This document shows positions 34,611-43,549 of a stretch of 64,000 bases of DNA, piece by piece. Source of the stretch: Pararhodobacter sp. (GTDB lineage Bacteria; Pseudomonadota; Alphaproteobacteria; Rhodobacterales; Rhodobacteraceae). Under the pieces are notes generated by a model. That model ran no database searches. It was not told the DNA's origin and worked only from the letters and a program-made list of their open reading frames with translations. Each line of letters begins with the position of its first letter. Position 1 is the stretch's first letter. The translations under genes and the position numbers were made by a program. The stretch is from contig NZ_JAUCBZ010000004.1 in the NCBI RefSeq assembly GCF_034676545.1, positions 45,880-109,879 of the forward strand, read 5' to 3'.

Positions 34611-34684
34611 TTCTAGGTTGGGTGGGGGTGGGGGCCCCGGCCCAGCATGAAAATGACGAGATTGGGGGGGGACTCAGTTCCTGA
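34611..34684. other. G-rich low-complexity leader before cusR
   Basis: Short G runs (GGGTGGGGGTGGGGGCCCC, then eight G) precede the damaged cusR gene. Together with the scrambled start of that gene, this looks like poorly resolved sequence or a deletion junction. No promoter can be assigned. Confidence 0.4.
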
Positions 34685-35383
34685 GTCGTCGAAGACGAGA
34701 TGAAGACGGGTGACTATCTGCGCCAAGGCCTATCATGGAGGCCGGCCATGTGGTTGACCTGGCGGGCCGGGCGGCCGTGGGCTTCACCTGGCACTGGATG
34801 GCCTCGATGGGCTTCACCTGGCACTGGATGCGCACCACCTGATCGTCCGCTCGACGTCATGTTGCCGTCCCTGGACGGCTGGGACGTGCTGCAGAAGCTG
34901 CGGCACGGCGGGCGCGAGACGCCGGTGCTGTTTCTGACCGCGCGTGATGAGGTGGCGGATCGGGTGCGGGGTCTCGAACTGGGAGCGGACGACTACCTCG
35001 TCAAACCTTTTGCCTTCGCGGAGTTCCTCGCACGCGTGCGCACATTGCTGCGCCGCGGGCGTATCAGTGAGCCCGAGACCCTGCGCTCGGCCAACCTGGA
35101 GCTGGATCTGCTGCGGCGACGGGTAATCCGTGATGGTCAGCGCATCGATCTGACCGCCAAGGAATTTGCGTTGCTTGAATTGCTGCTGCGCCGCCAGGGC
35201 GAAGTGCTGCCGCGCTCCCTCATCGCTTCGCAGGTATGGGACATGAACTTCGACAGCGACACCAACGTCATTGAGGTGGCGGTGCGCAGGCTGCGGGCGA
35301 AGGTGGACGACGCCTTCGAGCCCAAGCTGATCCGCACGGTGCGCGGCATGGGCTATGTGCTCGAGTCGATGGAGCCGGTCTGA
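34685..35383 (+). pseudogene. cusR: Heavy-metal response regulator CusR/CopR with damaged receiver domain
   Basis: The C-terminal two thirds are normal for CusR: DVMLPSLDGWDVLQKLR (with the phosphoacceptor Asp), LTARDEVADRVRGLELGADDY, KPFAFAEFLARVRTLLRR and the winged helix ending RTVRGMGYVLE. The first 50 codons are scrambled. VVEDEMKTGDYLRQGL is followed by at least three small indels and by a tandem copy of ATGGGCTTCACCTGGCACTG; in other frames GLDGLHLALD and AHHLIV are readable. Either the gene is dead or this stretch is misassembled. It is followed two bases later by cusS. Confidence 0.8.
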
Positions 35384-35385
35384 GC

Positions 35386-36832
35386 ATGCGCCGATCGCTG
35401 TCGCAACCGGTGTCGCTGACCGCGCGCCTGGCGATCCTTTTCGCCACGCTGAGCGCAGGCTTGCTCGTGATCGCGGGGATCTTCTTCGGGCGCATGCTCG
35501 ATACACACTTCCAGGAGCTGGATGTGCATGAGCTGCAGGGCAAGCTCACGCTCATCCGCACTGCCTTGCAAGGCGACAGCCTCCCCAGCGCAAGCTCGGG
35601 GCGGATGGCCGCACTGGAAAATTCCTTCGTCGGACACGACAACGTCGGCGTCCTGTTGCGTGCGCTCGATGGTCGCGTGCTTGGAGTCATCCATCCCGAG
35701 CATTTCACCCCCGAGCAGCTCAGGTCCGAACAATTGGGCGCAAGCCATCCTCCCCAAGCCGTCACAAACTGGGAGGTCGATGGACGCCCGCATCGGGGGC
35801 TGGAGGTTCGAATCAAGCTGCCACAGCACCCGACAGACTCGGACACGGCAGACGCTCTGGACGCGCTCGTCGCCCTTGACCTATCACATCACACGCACTT
35901 CCTAGCCTCGGTTCGCAACGCGACCTGGGCGGGCGTGGCCATTGCGGCCTTCATTGCCGCTCTGGTCGGCTGGTTTGCGGCGCACCGGGGGCTTGCGCCC
36001 TTGCGCCGGGTGACCGCAACCGCAAGCGCGCTTTCGGCGCAGCAATTGGGACAGCGACTCAACGAGAACGATGCGCCGCGCGAGGTGCGCGAGCACGTCG
36101 AAGCCTTCAACGGCATGCTCGAGCGGCTGGAGGCGGCCTTTCAGCGTCTGGCCGACTATTCGGCCGACATTGCCCACGAACTGCGCACACCGATCTCGAA
36201 CCTGATGACTCAGACTCAGGTTGCGCTATCCAGGCCGCGCTCGAACGATGAATATCAGGACATCCTGGCTTCAAATATTGAGGAGTACGAGCGCATCGCA
36301 CGCATGGTGAGCGACATGCTCTTCCTTGCCAAGGCGGAGCACAACACGCTGGCGCAAGACAGCGCACCGATCGACCTTGCGCGCGAGGCGGACGCACTTA
36401 TCGATTTCTACGAAGCGCTGGCCGAGGAGCACCGCATCCGCATCGTGCGGAGCGGCACGGCGGTGGTGGCTGGCGACCGGTTGATGCTGCGGCGTGCGCT
36501 GTCGAATCTGCTGTCGAACGCGCTGCGCCATACGCCCGACGGCGGACAGATCACGATCGCCATCGACATCGCAGCGGACGGCGCTGCGGTTGGGCTCAGC
36601 GTAGTCAACGTGGGTGATCCCATCGCGCCCGATCAGCTCGAGCGCATCTTCGACCGCTTCCACCGCGGCAGCAGTCTGCGCGAGCGCCATGGCGAAGGCG
36701 CCGGGCTGGGGCTGGCCATCACGCGTTTGATCGCGCAGGCGCACGGCGGCGAGGTGCTGGCGCGCTCAAAACGCGGGGACGACCACGTTCACGATCAGCT
36801 TGCCGCTTCGACCAGCACCTTCCGGGGCTTGA
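35386..36832 (+). pseudogene. cusS: Heavy-metal sensor histidine kinase CusS/CopS, frameshift near the C-terminus
   Basis: N-terminal helix (LAILFATLSAGLLVIAGIFF), a periplasmic sensor domain of about 150 residues, a second helix (ATWAGVAIAAFIAALVGWF), HAMP, the H-box ADIAHELRTPISNLMTQTQ, the N-box LSNLLSNALRHTPDGG, IFDRFHRGSSLRERHGEG and AGLGLAITRLIAQAHGG. After RSKRGDD the reading frame slips near 36785; the alternative frame gives TFTISLPLRPAPSGA and a stop at 36832, the usual CusS ending, while the uncorrected frame runs to 36900. It would sense periplasmic Cu+/Ag+ and phosphorylate CusR. Confidence 0.9.
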
Positions 36833-36909
36833 GACAGCGACGGAGACTTAAGCACGAATCTCCACCACGGCGGTCGATGCAAAAAGGTCGGCGACCTTAA
36901 GAAATCCGA

Positions 36910-37566
36910 TCAACGCCCCGCCTTCGCCACCGCTTCGTCCACCAGGCGTGCAAGTTGCTCCGGACCAAAGCTGGGCAGGCTGCTGCCGTTGACGAAGAAG
37001 GTGGGTGTCTGTCTGACCTGGAGCGCGGTCAGGTCTTCCACATCCTGTGCCAGCACCGCTTGAATCTCGGGGGTTTCCATGTCCTGCCTGGCGCGCGCCA
37101 GATCGAGGCCGGCGTCCTGGGCGATCTTGAAGGCAACATCGAGATTGGGCGCCACATGGTCGGCCCACTCCGGCTGCGCAGCCAGCAGCGCTTCCAGTAC
37201 CGGGGTGTAGAGGCCTTGCTTGCGCGCGGCTTCGAGCAATTTGATCACCTGGTCCGAGCCTTGATGGAAGGGCGCATAGCGCAGCGCGAGGCGCACCTGG
37301 CCGGGGTGCTGGGCCATGATCTGCTTGACGATGGGGTAGAAGGCGCGGCAGGTCTCACAGGCGGGGTCGAAGAACTCCACGATCGTGACCGGCGCGCTCT
37401 GGGGTCCGATGATCGGGCTATGCATGCGCACCAGGCGGCTCTTTTCCACAACAACGCGGGCGTCCTGCTCGGCTTGAGTTTGATCGCGATAGGCGTTCAT
37501 GCCGAAGTAGAAGGCCAGGCCGAGGACGACCAGCACGGCGAGTGCCCCTATTTTTCTTGCGTTCAT
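36910..37566 (-). CDS. DsbA-family thiol oxidoreductase (membrane-anchored)
   Basis: A 218-aa protein with an N-terminal signal/anchor (IGALAVLVVLGLAFYFGM) and a thioredoxin/DsbA fold. The redox motif is CETC in VEFFDPACETCRAFYPI (instead of CPHC), and the cis-Pro loop is RQTPTFFVNG. It overlaps the upstream DsbB-like gene by ATGA and is probably its partner. Acidic CETC motifs occur in DsbA-like proteins of the BdbD/ScsC type. Confidence 0.88.
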   Translation of the reverse strand: MNARKIGALAVLVVLGLAFYFGMNAYRDQTQAEQDARVVVEKSRLVRMHSPIIGPQSAPVTIVEFFDPACETCRAFYPIVKQIMAQHPGQVRLALRYAPFHQGSDQVIKLLEAARKQGLYTPVLEALLAAQPEWADHVAPNLDVAFKIAQDAGLDLARARQDMETPEIQAVLAQDVEDLTALQVRQTPTFFVNGSSLPSFGPEQLARLVDEAVAKAGR

Positions 37567-37988
37567 GTACGAGTCCTTTTCAGATAGAGCGTGAGGGTAA
37601 GGGTGATTGCCACGAAGGCGGCGAGCGAAAGCCAGGGCAGCTGGATGTCGTCGAAGATGACCAGGGCTTGCTGGCTGCACGAAGGCCCGCTGCCGCAAGG
37701 GATCCACCACTGCGGCACCCAGCCGGCGACCAGGGCGGTGTGATAGCCCGCCAGGGTGACACCACCGACGGCGAAGGGCAGGGCGTAGAGCGCACCACTG
37801 CGGTCTTCGGCAAACACGGCGATGCCCAGGATGATGGGCAGCGGAAACATGAAGATCCGTTGATACCAGCACAGCACACAGGGTGTCATGCCCATCACCT
37901 CACCGAGGAACAGGGCGCCCAGGGTGGATACCAGCGCGACCGCCCAGGCGGCCATCAGCCACCACCAGTGCGTTTGTTTGTTATGCAT
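37563..37988 (-). CDS. DsbB-like disulfide bond formation protein (BdbC type)
   Basis: A 141-aa membrane protein with four helices. Quinone-side cysteines are in TPCVLCWYQRIFMFPL, and the periplasmic pair is in PCGSGPSC. It would reoxidise the overlapping DsbA-family protein and pass electrons to ubiquinone. ATG 37988 gives the normal length; the longer upstream extension lacks features. Confidence 0.88.
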   Translation of the reverse strand: MHNKQTHWWWLMAAWAVALVSTLGALFLGEVMGMTPCVLCWYQRIFMFPLPIILGIAVFAEDRSGALYALPFAVGGVTLAGYHTALVAGWVPQWWIPCGSGPSCSQQALVIFDDIQLPWLSLAAFVAITLTLTLYLKRTRT

Positions 37989-38192
37989 TGAACGATCTCG
38001 ATTGCCACAAGCGGATATGCAAGAAACCGCAGGCTTGCGGTACATGGCGACGGATTCTAACCGGGGCAGGGCGGTCATTTGGCTTTGCTCGTTTCCGCAC
38101 CGTGTCGGCACATGCGTGCCATGACAGGATGTGCTTGTAGACTCGGCTCGTTTCCGCAAGGCCTTGTCCAAGGTCTCACTGGCGCTCCAACG

Positions 38193-39236
38193 ATGAAAAA
38201 CACCTCGGTCATCCACGCACTACTCGCCGCCGCCCTGTTTGGCGCGAGCACGCCGTTCGCCAAGCTGCTGCTAGGCGAGGTGTCGCCGTGGCTGCTCGCG
38301 GGTCTGCTTTACCTCGGCAGCGGCTTTGGGTTGGTGCTTGCCCGCTTGCTGCGGGATCGGGGCTGGAAGCCGTCGGGCCTGACGACGGGGGAATGGCCCT
38401 GGCTGCTGGGCGCAATTTTCTTTGGCGGCGTCCTCGGCCCGCTCGCGCTCATGTTCGGCCTTATGCACACGAGCGCTTCGACTGCCTCGCTGCTGCTCAA
38501 TCTCGAGGCGGTGCTGACCGCCGTCATCGCCTGGGTCGTGTTCAAGGAGAACGCGGACCGCCGCATCGTGCTCGGGATGCTCGCCATCGTGGCCGGTGGC
38601 GTAATGCTGGCGTGGCCGGACGGGCAGGGTGGGGCGACGGATTGGCTGGGGCCGCTGGCGATCGTTGGCGCCTGCCTGTGCTGGGCGATCGACAACAACC
38701 TTACAAGACGCGTTTCGGCCTCGGATGCGCTCTTCATCGCCGGCACCAAGGGCGCGATGGCGGGGGTCGTCAATGCGGGGCTCGCGCTCGCACTTGGCGC
38801 CAGCCTGCCGGCCGCCTTGGTCCTGGTCGGGACCCTGAGCGTTGGACTGCTGGGCTACGGCATCAGCCTCGTCTTTTTCGTACTGGCCTTGCGCGGACTC
38901 GGCACCGCGCGCACCGGCGCCTATTTCTCGATCGCACCCTTCATCGGCACGGCGGTCTCGCTGGCATTGCTGGGCGAATCGACCTCGGTCGCGTTCTGGC
39001 TCGCGGCCGCGCTGATGGGCTGGGGGGTGTGGCTGCATCTCACCGAGCACCACGAGCACGAACACATTCATGAGCCGATGGAACACAGCCACCGCCATGT
39101 TCACGACGCGCATCATCGCCACCAACACGATTTCGACTGGAACGGCGACGAAGCCCACGAGCACTGGCACCGGCACGAAGCGCTGGTGCACAAGCATCCG
39201 CACTTCCCGGACACCCACCACCGCCACAAGCACTGA
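38193..39236 (+). CDS. EamA/DMT-family transporter with long His-rich C-terminal tail
   Basis: A 347-aa protein. Residues 1-285 are a standard ten-helix DMT permease with two EamA repeats (HALLAAALFGASTPFAKLLL; GPLAIVGACLCWAIDNNLT; LGTARTGAYFSIAPFIG). The last 60 residues are about 40% His (for example HSHRHVHDAHHRHQHD), which is far beyond normal for the family and suggests metal binding, as in CDF or nickel/cobalt transporters. The ATG at 38193 directly precedes the first helix. Direction and substrate are unknown. Confidence 0.85.
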   Translation: MKNTSVIHALLAAALFGASTPFAKLLLGEVSPWLLAGLLYLGSGFGLVLARLLRDRGWKPSGLTTGEWPWLLGAIFFGGVLGPLALMFGLMHTSASTASLLLNLEAVLTAVIAWVVFKENADRRIVLGMLAIVAGGVMLAWPDGQGGATDWLGPLAIVGACLCWAIDNNLTRRVSASDALFIAGTKGAMAGVVNAGLALALGASLPAALVLVGTLSVGLLGYGISLVFFVLALRGLGTARTGAYFSIAPFIGTAVSLALLGESTSVAFWLAAALMGWGVWLHLTEHHEHEHIHEPMEHSHRHVHDAHHRHQHDFDWNGDEAHEHWHRHEALVHKHPHFPDTHHRHKH

Positions 39237-39350
39237 ATCGCAAAACACATCGACAGCAGCGCTTGCAGTGGTCAATCCTCGATCGCACCCAGTGGCCTCA
39301 CTGGCCTTGCTGGGCGGCTCGCGGCCGCGTGCGCAGGGCCTGCACAGGGC

Positions 39351-39848
39351 CTATTTGGCAGGAACACCTGCCAGTCGCTCGGCTTGCGTGACCACGGTGC
39401 GCACGATGTCGCTCAGCTCGGCGGGTCCATCACCCACGTAGGTGACGCATTTCTCGTAGCTGCCGGCTGAGAAACAGACGCGGGTGCTGCCCACATCACT
39501 CATTTTCAGCGCCTGCGTCACCACCATGCCGTCGTCGCGCAGAAAGATCGAATAGGTTACGCCCGGGTCATCCTGCAAGCCGAAGAAATGGATGCGATAC
39601 AAGGCATTCATGAGCACCAGCAGATCCTTGGATGGGTAGGCAAACGATGATGTCTGCTGATCACGCTCCAGTGTGCCGGTTCCGTTTCCATTCAGCGTGA
39701 TCTGTGGCATTGCCAAGCCTCGGGCGCCCTGGATGTGGACTCGCACAGCCACGTCTTCGATCGGATACGACTTCGGCGGCCCGTCAAGGCTCACGCTACT
39801 CTGATTCGCCATCGCGCCGGCTCCCGACAAAAGACCCACCAGACACAT
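39351..39848 (-). CDS. Unrecognised exported protein
   Basis: About 165 aa from ATG 39848. A hydrophobic signal (MCLVGLLSGAGAMA) is followed by a beta-rich domain with two cysteines close to the end (RVCFSAGSYEKCVTYVG), which could form a disulfide. I do not recognise a family. A longer frame begins at 39953, but that would start inside the terminator of the upstream gene. It lies downstream of the PEP-CTERM protease gene. Confidence 0.6.
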   Translation of the reverse strand: MCLVGLLSGAGAMANQSSVSLDGPPKSYPIEDVAVRVHIQGARGLAMPQITLNGNGTGTLERDQQTSSFAYPSKDLLVLMNALYRIHFFGLQDDPGVTYSIFLRDDGMVVTQALKMSDVGSTRVCFSAGSYEKCVTYVGDGPAELSDIVRTVVTQAERLAGVPAK

Positions 39849-39903
39849 GATCAGAACGCATGGTCTGTACAGGGCCCCAAAGTTGATGCGGCGCGTGGAC
39901 CAC

Positions 39904-39931
39904 AAAACGGGGCCCCGTTTCCGGGACCCCG
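39904..39931 (-). terminator. Terminator of the PEP-CTERM metalloprotease gene
   Basis: On the minus strand GCGGGGTCCCGGAAACGGGG and CCCCG form a strong GC stem followed by GTTTTG, 18-45 bases after the stop codon of the protease gene. Confidence 0.65.
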
Positions 39932-39949
39932 CTGACACGGTCAGATGGC

Positions 39950-41034
39950 TCATGCCTTCTTGTTGCGACGGCGGATCAAGGAGGTACCCGCCAGACTGGC
40001 CAGCAGCAAGGCCAGCGTGCCGGGTTCGGGGACGTTGTTGGTCGGCGGGATGTTCCGGGTGTAACCCAGATCTGTCAGCATGCCGACTTCAATGGGCGAG
40101 TAGCTCCGCGTATCGTAAGAGCCGTCGGCGCCGTTGTGGCGCATCATCGACCCGAGGTTTTGCGGGCTGCCCGTGAATTGCGGGTTGTTGGTGTTGAGGT
40201 GACTACCGCTGCTGCCTTCCGCCCAGGGATTCGGCGAGTACAGCTCGATCAGGTTGCCGCCGTTGGCAAGCACGGCATTGCCGCCATTGAAGCAGAGGCC
40301 ATTGGGTGAGCCATCACCCACACTGGCAGCATCCCATACGGCCTGATTGATACGTGATGAAGAATCGATCACGTTCGCGCCGCCGCATTGAACCAGAAAA
40401 CTGTCGAACTTGTTCCACGTACCAGCATCTACTGCAGGGTCCTCACTTCCATACCCATAAACGTCCCGGCCGGCCTGGGAAATCGTGCTCGTGAATCCAA
40501 TCGCATGCGTTAACTCGTGGAACAGCGTCGAGTAGAAGTTCTCAGACGTTGGTCGCGGGTTCGGTGTTGTAGTCGAGTTCCCAGAGGTTGGCAAAGTTTG
40601 ACATCCACTTGACCGTCGGCGGCAGCGCCGTTGAGGTCGGTGACGCCACCGGACTGCAGCTTCTGCTGGACCACTTCGCCGAGCGTGAATCCGGTACTAC
40701 CTTGCCACGTGAGTTGCGAGCCCGCGGATGCCAGGGTGGTGCTACTCGGGTTGTCCGACGACGTCACCGCCATCACGATCGTTGCCGAGTCGCTGAAGTA
40801 GGTACCAAACAGCTCCGAGAACTTGGTGCCGGCCAGCGTCAAGGCGTTTTGGCGGGCGGTGCCTTGCGTCGCGTCCAGGAACCCCACGCCCGCAGCGTTG
40901 CCACTGTAGTCGAAGCTGAACATCAAGCTGGCCTGGGCGGAGGAGCCGAGTGCCAGACCTGCGGTCAGGAATGCGCCGGTCACTGCAAGGCGTACAGGGC
41001 TGACGCGCTTGGATTTCTTATTTTGGGGATACAT
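39950..41034 (-). pseudogene. PEP-CTERM zinc metalloprotease-like protein, two frameshifts
   Basis: From ATG 41034: signal peptide (LAVTGAFLTAGLALGSSAQA), a family-typical N-terminal region (FLDATQGTARQNALTLAGT), and VVQQKLQSGGVTDLNGAA. The frame slips near 40600 and again near 40545, where MSNFANLWELDYNTEPATN reads in a third frame. It resumes with NFYSTLFHELTHAIGFTST (zinc motif HExxHxxGF), several Gly/Asn-rich loops, and the sorting signal VPEPGTLALLLASLAGTSL followed by IRRRNKK. Corrected length is about 360 aa. It is probably a surface-attached protease or adhesin exported with exopolysaccharide. Confidence 0.85.
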
Positions 41035-41105
41035 CGACTAAATCTCCGTGGGGGGCTTGTTGAGCGGCAGGCAATTAATCATCAATTTGCCACCGATCAA
41101 CATTA

Positions 41106-41121
41106 AGCACGAAACGTGCCG
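41106..41121 (-). promoter_or_regulatory. Sigma-54-like promoter of the PEP-CTERM protease gene
   Basis: On the minus strand CGGCAC-GTTTC-GTGCT fits the sigma-54 pattern TGGCAC-N5-TTGCW with two mismatches and correct GG/GC spacing, 71 bases before the ATG. It overlaps the dyad GCACG-AAA-CGTGC, so a repressor site is an alternative. Confidence 0.45.
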
Positions 41122-41558
41122 AAATTCACGGTCAAGGAATGGCATTTCGTCTAGTGCGGAAAATAGATTCTAATAATCAGTACGTTAAATGCGTTTTGCA
41201 TTTTCCACAGCGTTTGAACGCAAGCCGAACTGCCGCCTGCAAAGGACTGAGAAACGCCAATGTGTAAAAATTTTCGACACTTTTGAGCGCCGCGCTGAAC
41301 ACACAGCGGCAAGTGGATCGAGTGGGGGCGGAGCTGACGTAAGGCGGACAAACTGGAGCCGATCGAAAGCATTTCGTCTAAGGTGGATGAACAGCTTGCT
41401 GCGAACCTGAGCTTGACGGGTGAAATCAGCGGGGGGCTACAACAACATCGAGCTGCTTGCGGATTGGTTTAATCCGGGCTGGAGGGCGCTGTCCGCGAAG
41501 CCTTGAACCACGACCCAGCGCCCCTGTGCCGTCGCCTGGGCAACAACATGGAGGCTAC
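41122..41558. other. Intergenic region between the PEP-CTERM protease and tsdB
   Basis: About 440 bases of lower GC content with no convincing gene. Short frames here lack ribosome sites and conserved features. It must carry the tsdBA promoter, but I cannot place it. Confidence 0.5.
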
Positions 41559-42206
41559 ATGAGCGCCACTCGCTGGCCCGTCGCAGGGCTTCTCTTAGCG
41601 GTTTGCGTATCTGGTCAGGCCGCCGATCCGGCCACTGTCTATAGTAGTGGGGGCGCCAATCCTGCCGCGATGGCGTGTGTCACCTGCCATGGTGCCGACG
41701 GTGAGGGAATGGCCGCGGCCGGGTTTCCGCGCCTCGCTGGTCTGTCCGCCGACTACTTGAAAAAACAGCTGGCCGATTTCGCTTCCGGTGAGCGCGCCAA
41801 TCCGATCATGCAGCCTCTTGCAGCGGCCTTGAGCACCGAGGAAGCCAACGCCGTCATTACGATGCTCGCCAACAAGCCCAGACCGCAAGTCGAACGGATC
41901 AGCCGCGCTGCTGCCGCCCAGGAGACTGGCGCCGTGCTTGCATTGCGTGGCGCGTGGGAGCGCAACATTCCTGAGTGCGTGGCCTGCCACGGGCCCAGCG
42001 GGGTGGGTGTCGGCAAAGCTTTTCCGCCACTTGTGGGGCAGTCCGCCCAGTACCTGTCTTCGCAGTTGATCGCCTGGCAGCAGGGCATGCGCAAGAATGA
42101 TCCGAACGACCTGATGGGGCACATCGCCCGCAGCCTCACTGAGGGCGAGATCACTGCCGTCTCGGCGTACTTCGCGAACTTGACCGAATCAGGAGCAGGA
42201 CGATGA
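41559..42206 (+). CDS. tsdB: Diheme cytochrome c (TsdB-like electron acceptor)
   Basis: A 215-aa periplasmic protein: signal peptide (WPVAGLLLAVCVSGQA), and two cytochrome c domains with CVTCH and CVACH heme sites about 105 residues apart, each followed by FPxLxGxSAxYL. This is the cytochrome c4-like pattern of TsdB, the electron acceptor for thiosulfate dehydrogenase. It overlaps tsdA by ATGA. ATG 41559 is preferred since it directly precedes the signal peptide. Confidence 0.85.
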   Translation: MSATRWPVAGLLLAVCVSGQAADPATVYSSGGANPAAMACVTCHGADGEGMAAAGFPRLAGLSADYLKKQLADFASGERANPIMQPLAAALSTEEANAVITMLANKPRPQVERISRAAAAQETGAVLALRGAWERNIPECVACHGPSGVGVGKAFPPLVGQSAQYLSSQLIAWQQGMRKNDPNDLMGHIARSLTEGEITAVSAYFANLTESGAGR

Positions 42207-43131
42207 AAGCTCGCACAAGCGCCCTGTTGCTGATCGCATTTGCCATGACTGCTAACGCCGAAGAGATCGCGATGGACGATCAGTCGGAAATCCTCAGCGC
42301 AGCGGGTGACCCAACTCGCGACGGGTATTTTCAGCCGCCCAAGGAAAGGGACCTCCCGGACAACGCGTTTGGAAAGCTGGTACAGGAGGGCCGCGCCATC
42401 TTCGTTCACACAAAAAAGCACGCGCCCGAATATGTAGGCAACGGCCTCGTGTGCACCAACTGTCACCTTGAACAGGGCCGAAAAGCCAATTCCGCCCCGC
42501 TGTGGGCGGCTTACCCCATGTATCCGGCGTACCGGAAGAAGAACGACAAGGTGAACAGCTACGCCGAACGGCTGCAAGGATGTTTTCAGTTCAGCATGAA
42601 CGGCAAGGCACCGGAAGCGAACGGTCGCGTGATCGCAGCCCTGTCGGCCTATTCCTATTGGCTCGCAAGCGGCGCGCCCACCGGGCAGGAGTTGCCCGGC
42701 CGTGCCTACCCGAAAGTGCCGCAACCCGAAGGCGGATTTGACCTCGCAAAGGGAGAGCATATCTACGCTGCACAGTGCGCGGTGTGCCATGGAGACAGCG
42801 GGGAAGGGCAGAAATCTGGCGAGGACTACGTGTTCCCGCCGCTATGGGGGGCAGATTCGTTCAATTGGGGTGCAGGCATGCACCGCATCAATACCGCTGC
42901 GGCGTTCATCAAGGAGAACATGCCCTTGGGCAAAGGCCGCAGTTTGTCGGATGAGGACGCCTGGCATGTGGCGGCATTCATGAACAGCCACGAACGACCC
43001 CCAGGACCCGCGCTTGATCGATGGCTCGGATAGAAAAAACTCGCGACAAGTACCACGCCAAGGACGGGGTGAATCTATACGGTGAAATCGTTAACGGGCA
43101 GATGCTGGGCAAGGGTGTCGAGCATAAATGA
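42203..43131 (+). pseudogene. tsdA: Thiosulfate dehydrogenase TsdA, C-terminal frameshifts
   Basis: Signal peptide (MKARTSALLLIAFAMTANA), heme 1 site CTNCH, then AERLQGCFQFSMNGKAP with the conserved Cys that ligates heme 1 in TsdA, and heme 2 site CAVCH. It oxidises thiosulfate to tetrathionate (or the reverse) in the periplasm. The uncorrected frame stops at 43033. One base too many in CCCCC near 43001 and another near 43029 hide the true end: correcting both gives ERPQDPRLIDGSIEKTRDKY and a stop at 43131, matching TsdA endings. Corrected length is about 308 aa. Confidence 0.85.
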
Positions 43132-43171
43132 CGCTATCCGTGTTCAGCGTGAGTTCATGTTGCCGGACTAG

Positions 43172-43206
43172 ATTGAGCTCACGTTCCGAGTCGGGACGTG
43201 CTCAAT
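43172..43206. other. Imperfect inverted repeat between tsdA and the PepSY gene
   Basis: ATTGAGCTCACGTTCC and GGGACGTGCTCAAT can pair with small bulges around a 5-base loop. There is no T-tract, so an operator is more likely than a terminator; a ribosome site (CAGGAGAG) follows directly for the next gene. Confidence 0.35.
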
Positions 43207-43226
43207 GAGCCCCCAGGAGAGCCACC

Positions 43227-43487
43227 ATGAACCGCATTCTCATCCTCGTCGCCGCTTCAGTCTTTTCATCCGCGGTCCTCGCCGGGCCAAGTTGCGACGT
43301 GCCCAAGGAAAAATGGATGAAGGAGGCCGACTTCAAGGCAAAAGTCGAGGCTGAAGGCTACAAGATCAAGACCTTCAAGGTCACCAAGGACAATTGCTAC
43401 GAGATCTACGGCGTCGACAAGGACGGCAAGAAAGTGGAGATCTACTTCAACCCCGAAACCGGCGCTGAACTCGAGCGCAAATCCTGA
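43227..43487 (+). CDS. PepSY-like small periplasmic protein
   Basis: An 86-aa protein: signal peptide (MNRILILVAASVFSSAVLAG), then a single PepSY_2-like domain (WMKEADFKAKVEAEGYKIK, NCYEIYGVDKDGKKVEIYF) with two Cys at mature positions near 4 and 38. In many proteobacteria this protein is encoded before a cytochrome b561, as here. AGGAGAGCC precedes the ATG. Confidence 0.85.
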   Translation: MNRILILVAASVFSSAVLAGPSCDVPKEKWMKEADFKAKVEAEGYKIKTFKVTKDNCYEIYGVDKDGKKVEIYFNPETGAELERKS

Positions 43488-43549
43488 TCTACCAATGGAC
43501 GGCGGCTGAGCGTTTGACGCCGCCGCCTGCCTCTGAGGCGACCCTTTCC

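Noticed and set aside
34700..34850. A novel N-terminal domain on the cusR product (Trp/Pro-rich repeat)
   Set aside because: Conserved receiver-domain fragments (GLDGLHLALD, AHHLIV) are readable in other frames, so the Trp-rich sequence is a frameshift artefact.
39849..39953. Longer start for the exported protein at 39351-39848
   Set aside because: It would begin within the terminator hairpin of the upstream gene, and the signal peptide begins at the later ATG.
41151..41410. Small genes in the interval before tsdB
   Set aside because: Frames on both strands overlap, have no ribosome site and no recognisable motif; the region is better read as intergenic.
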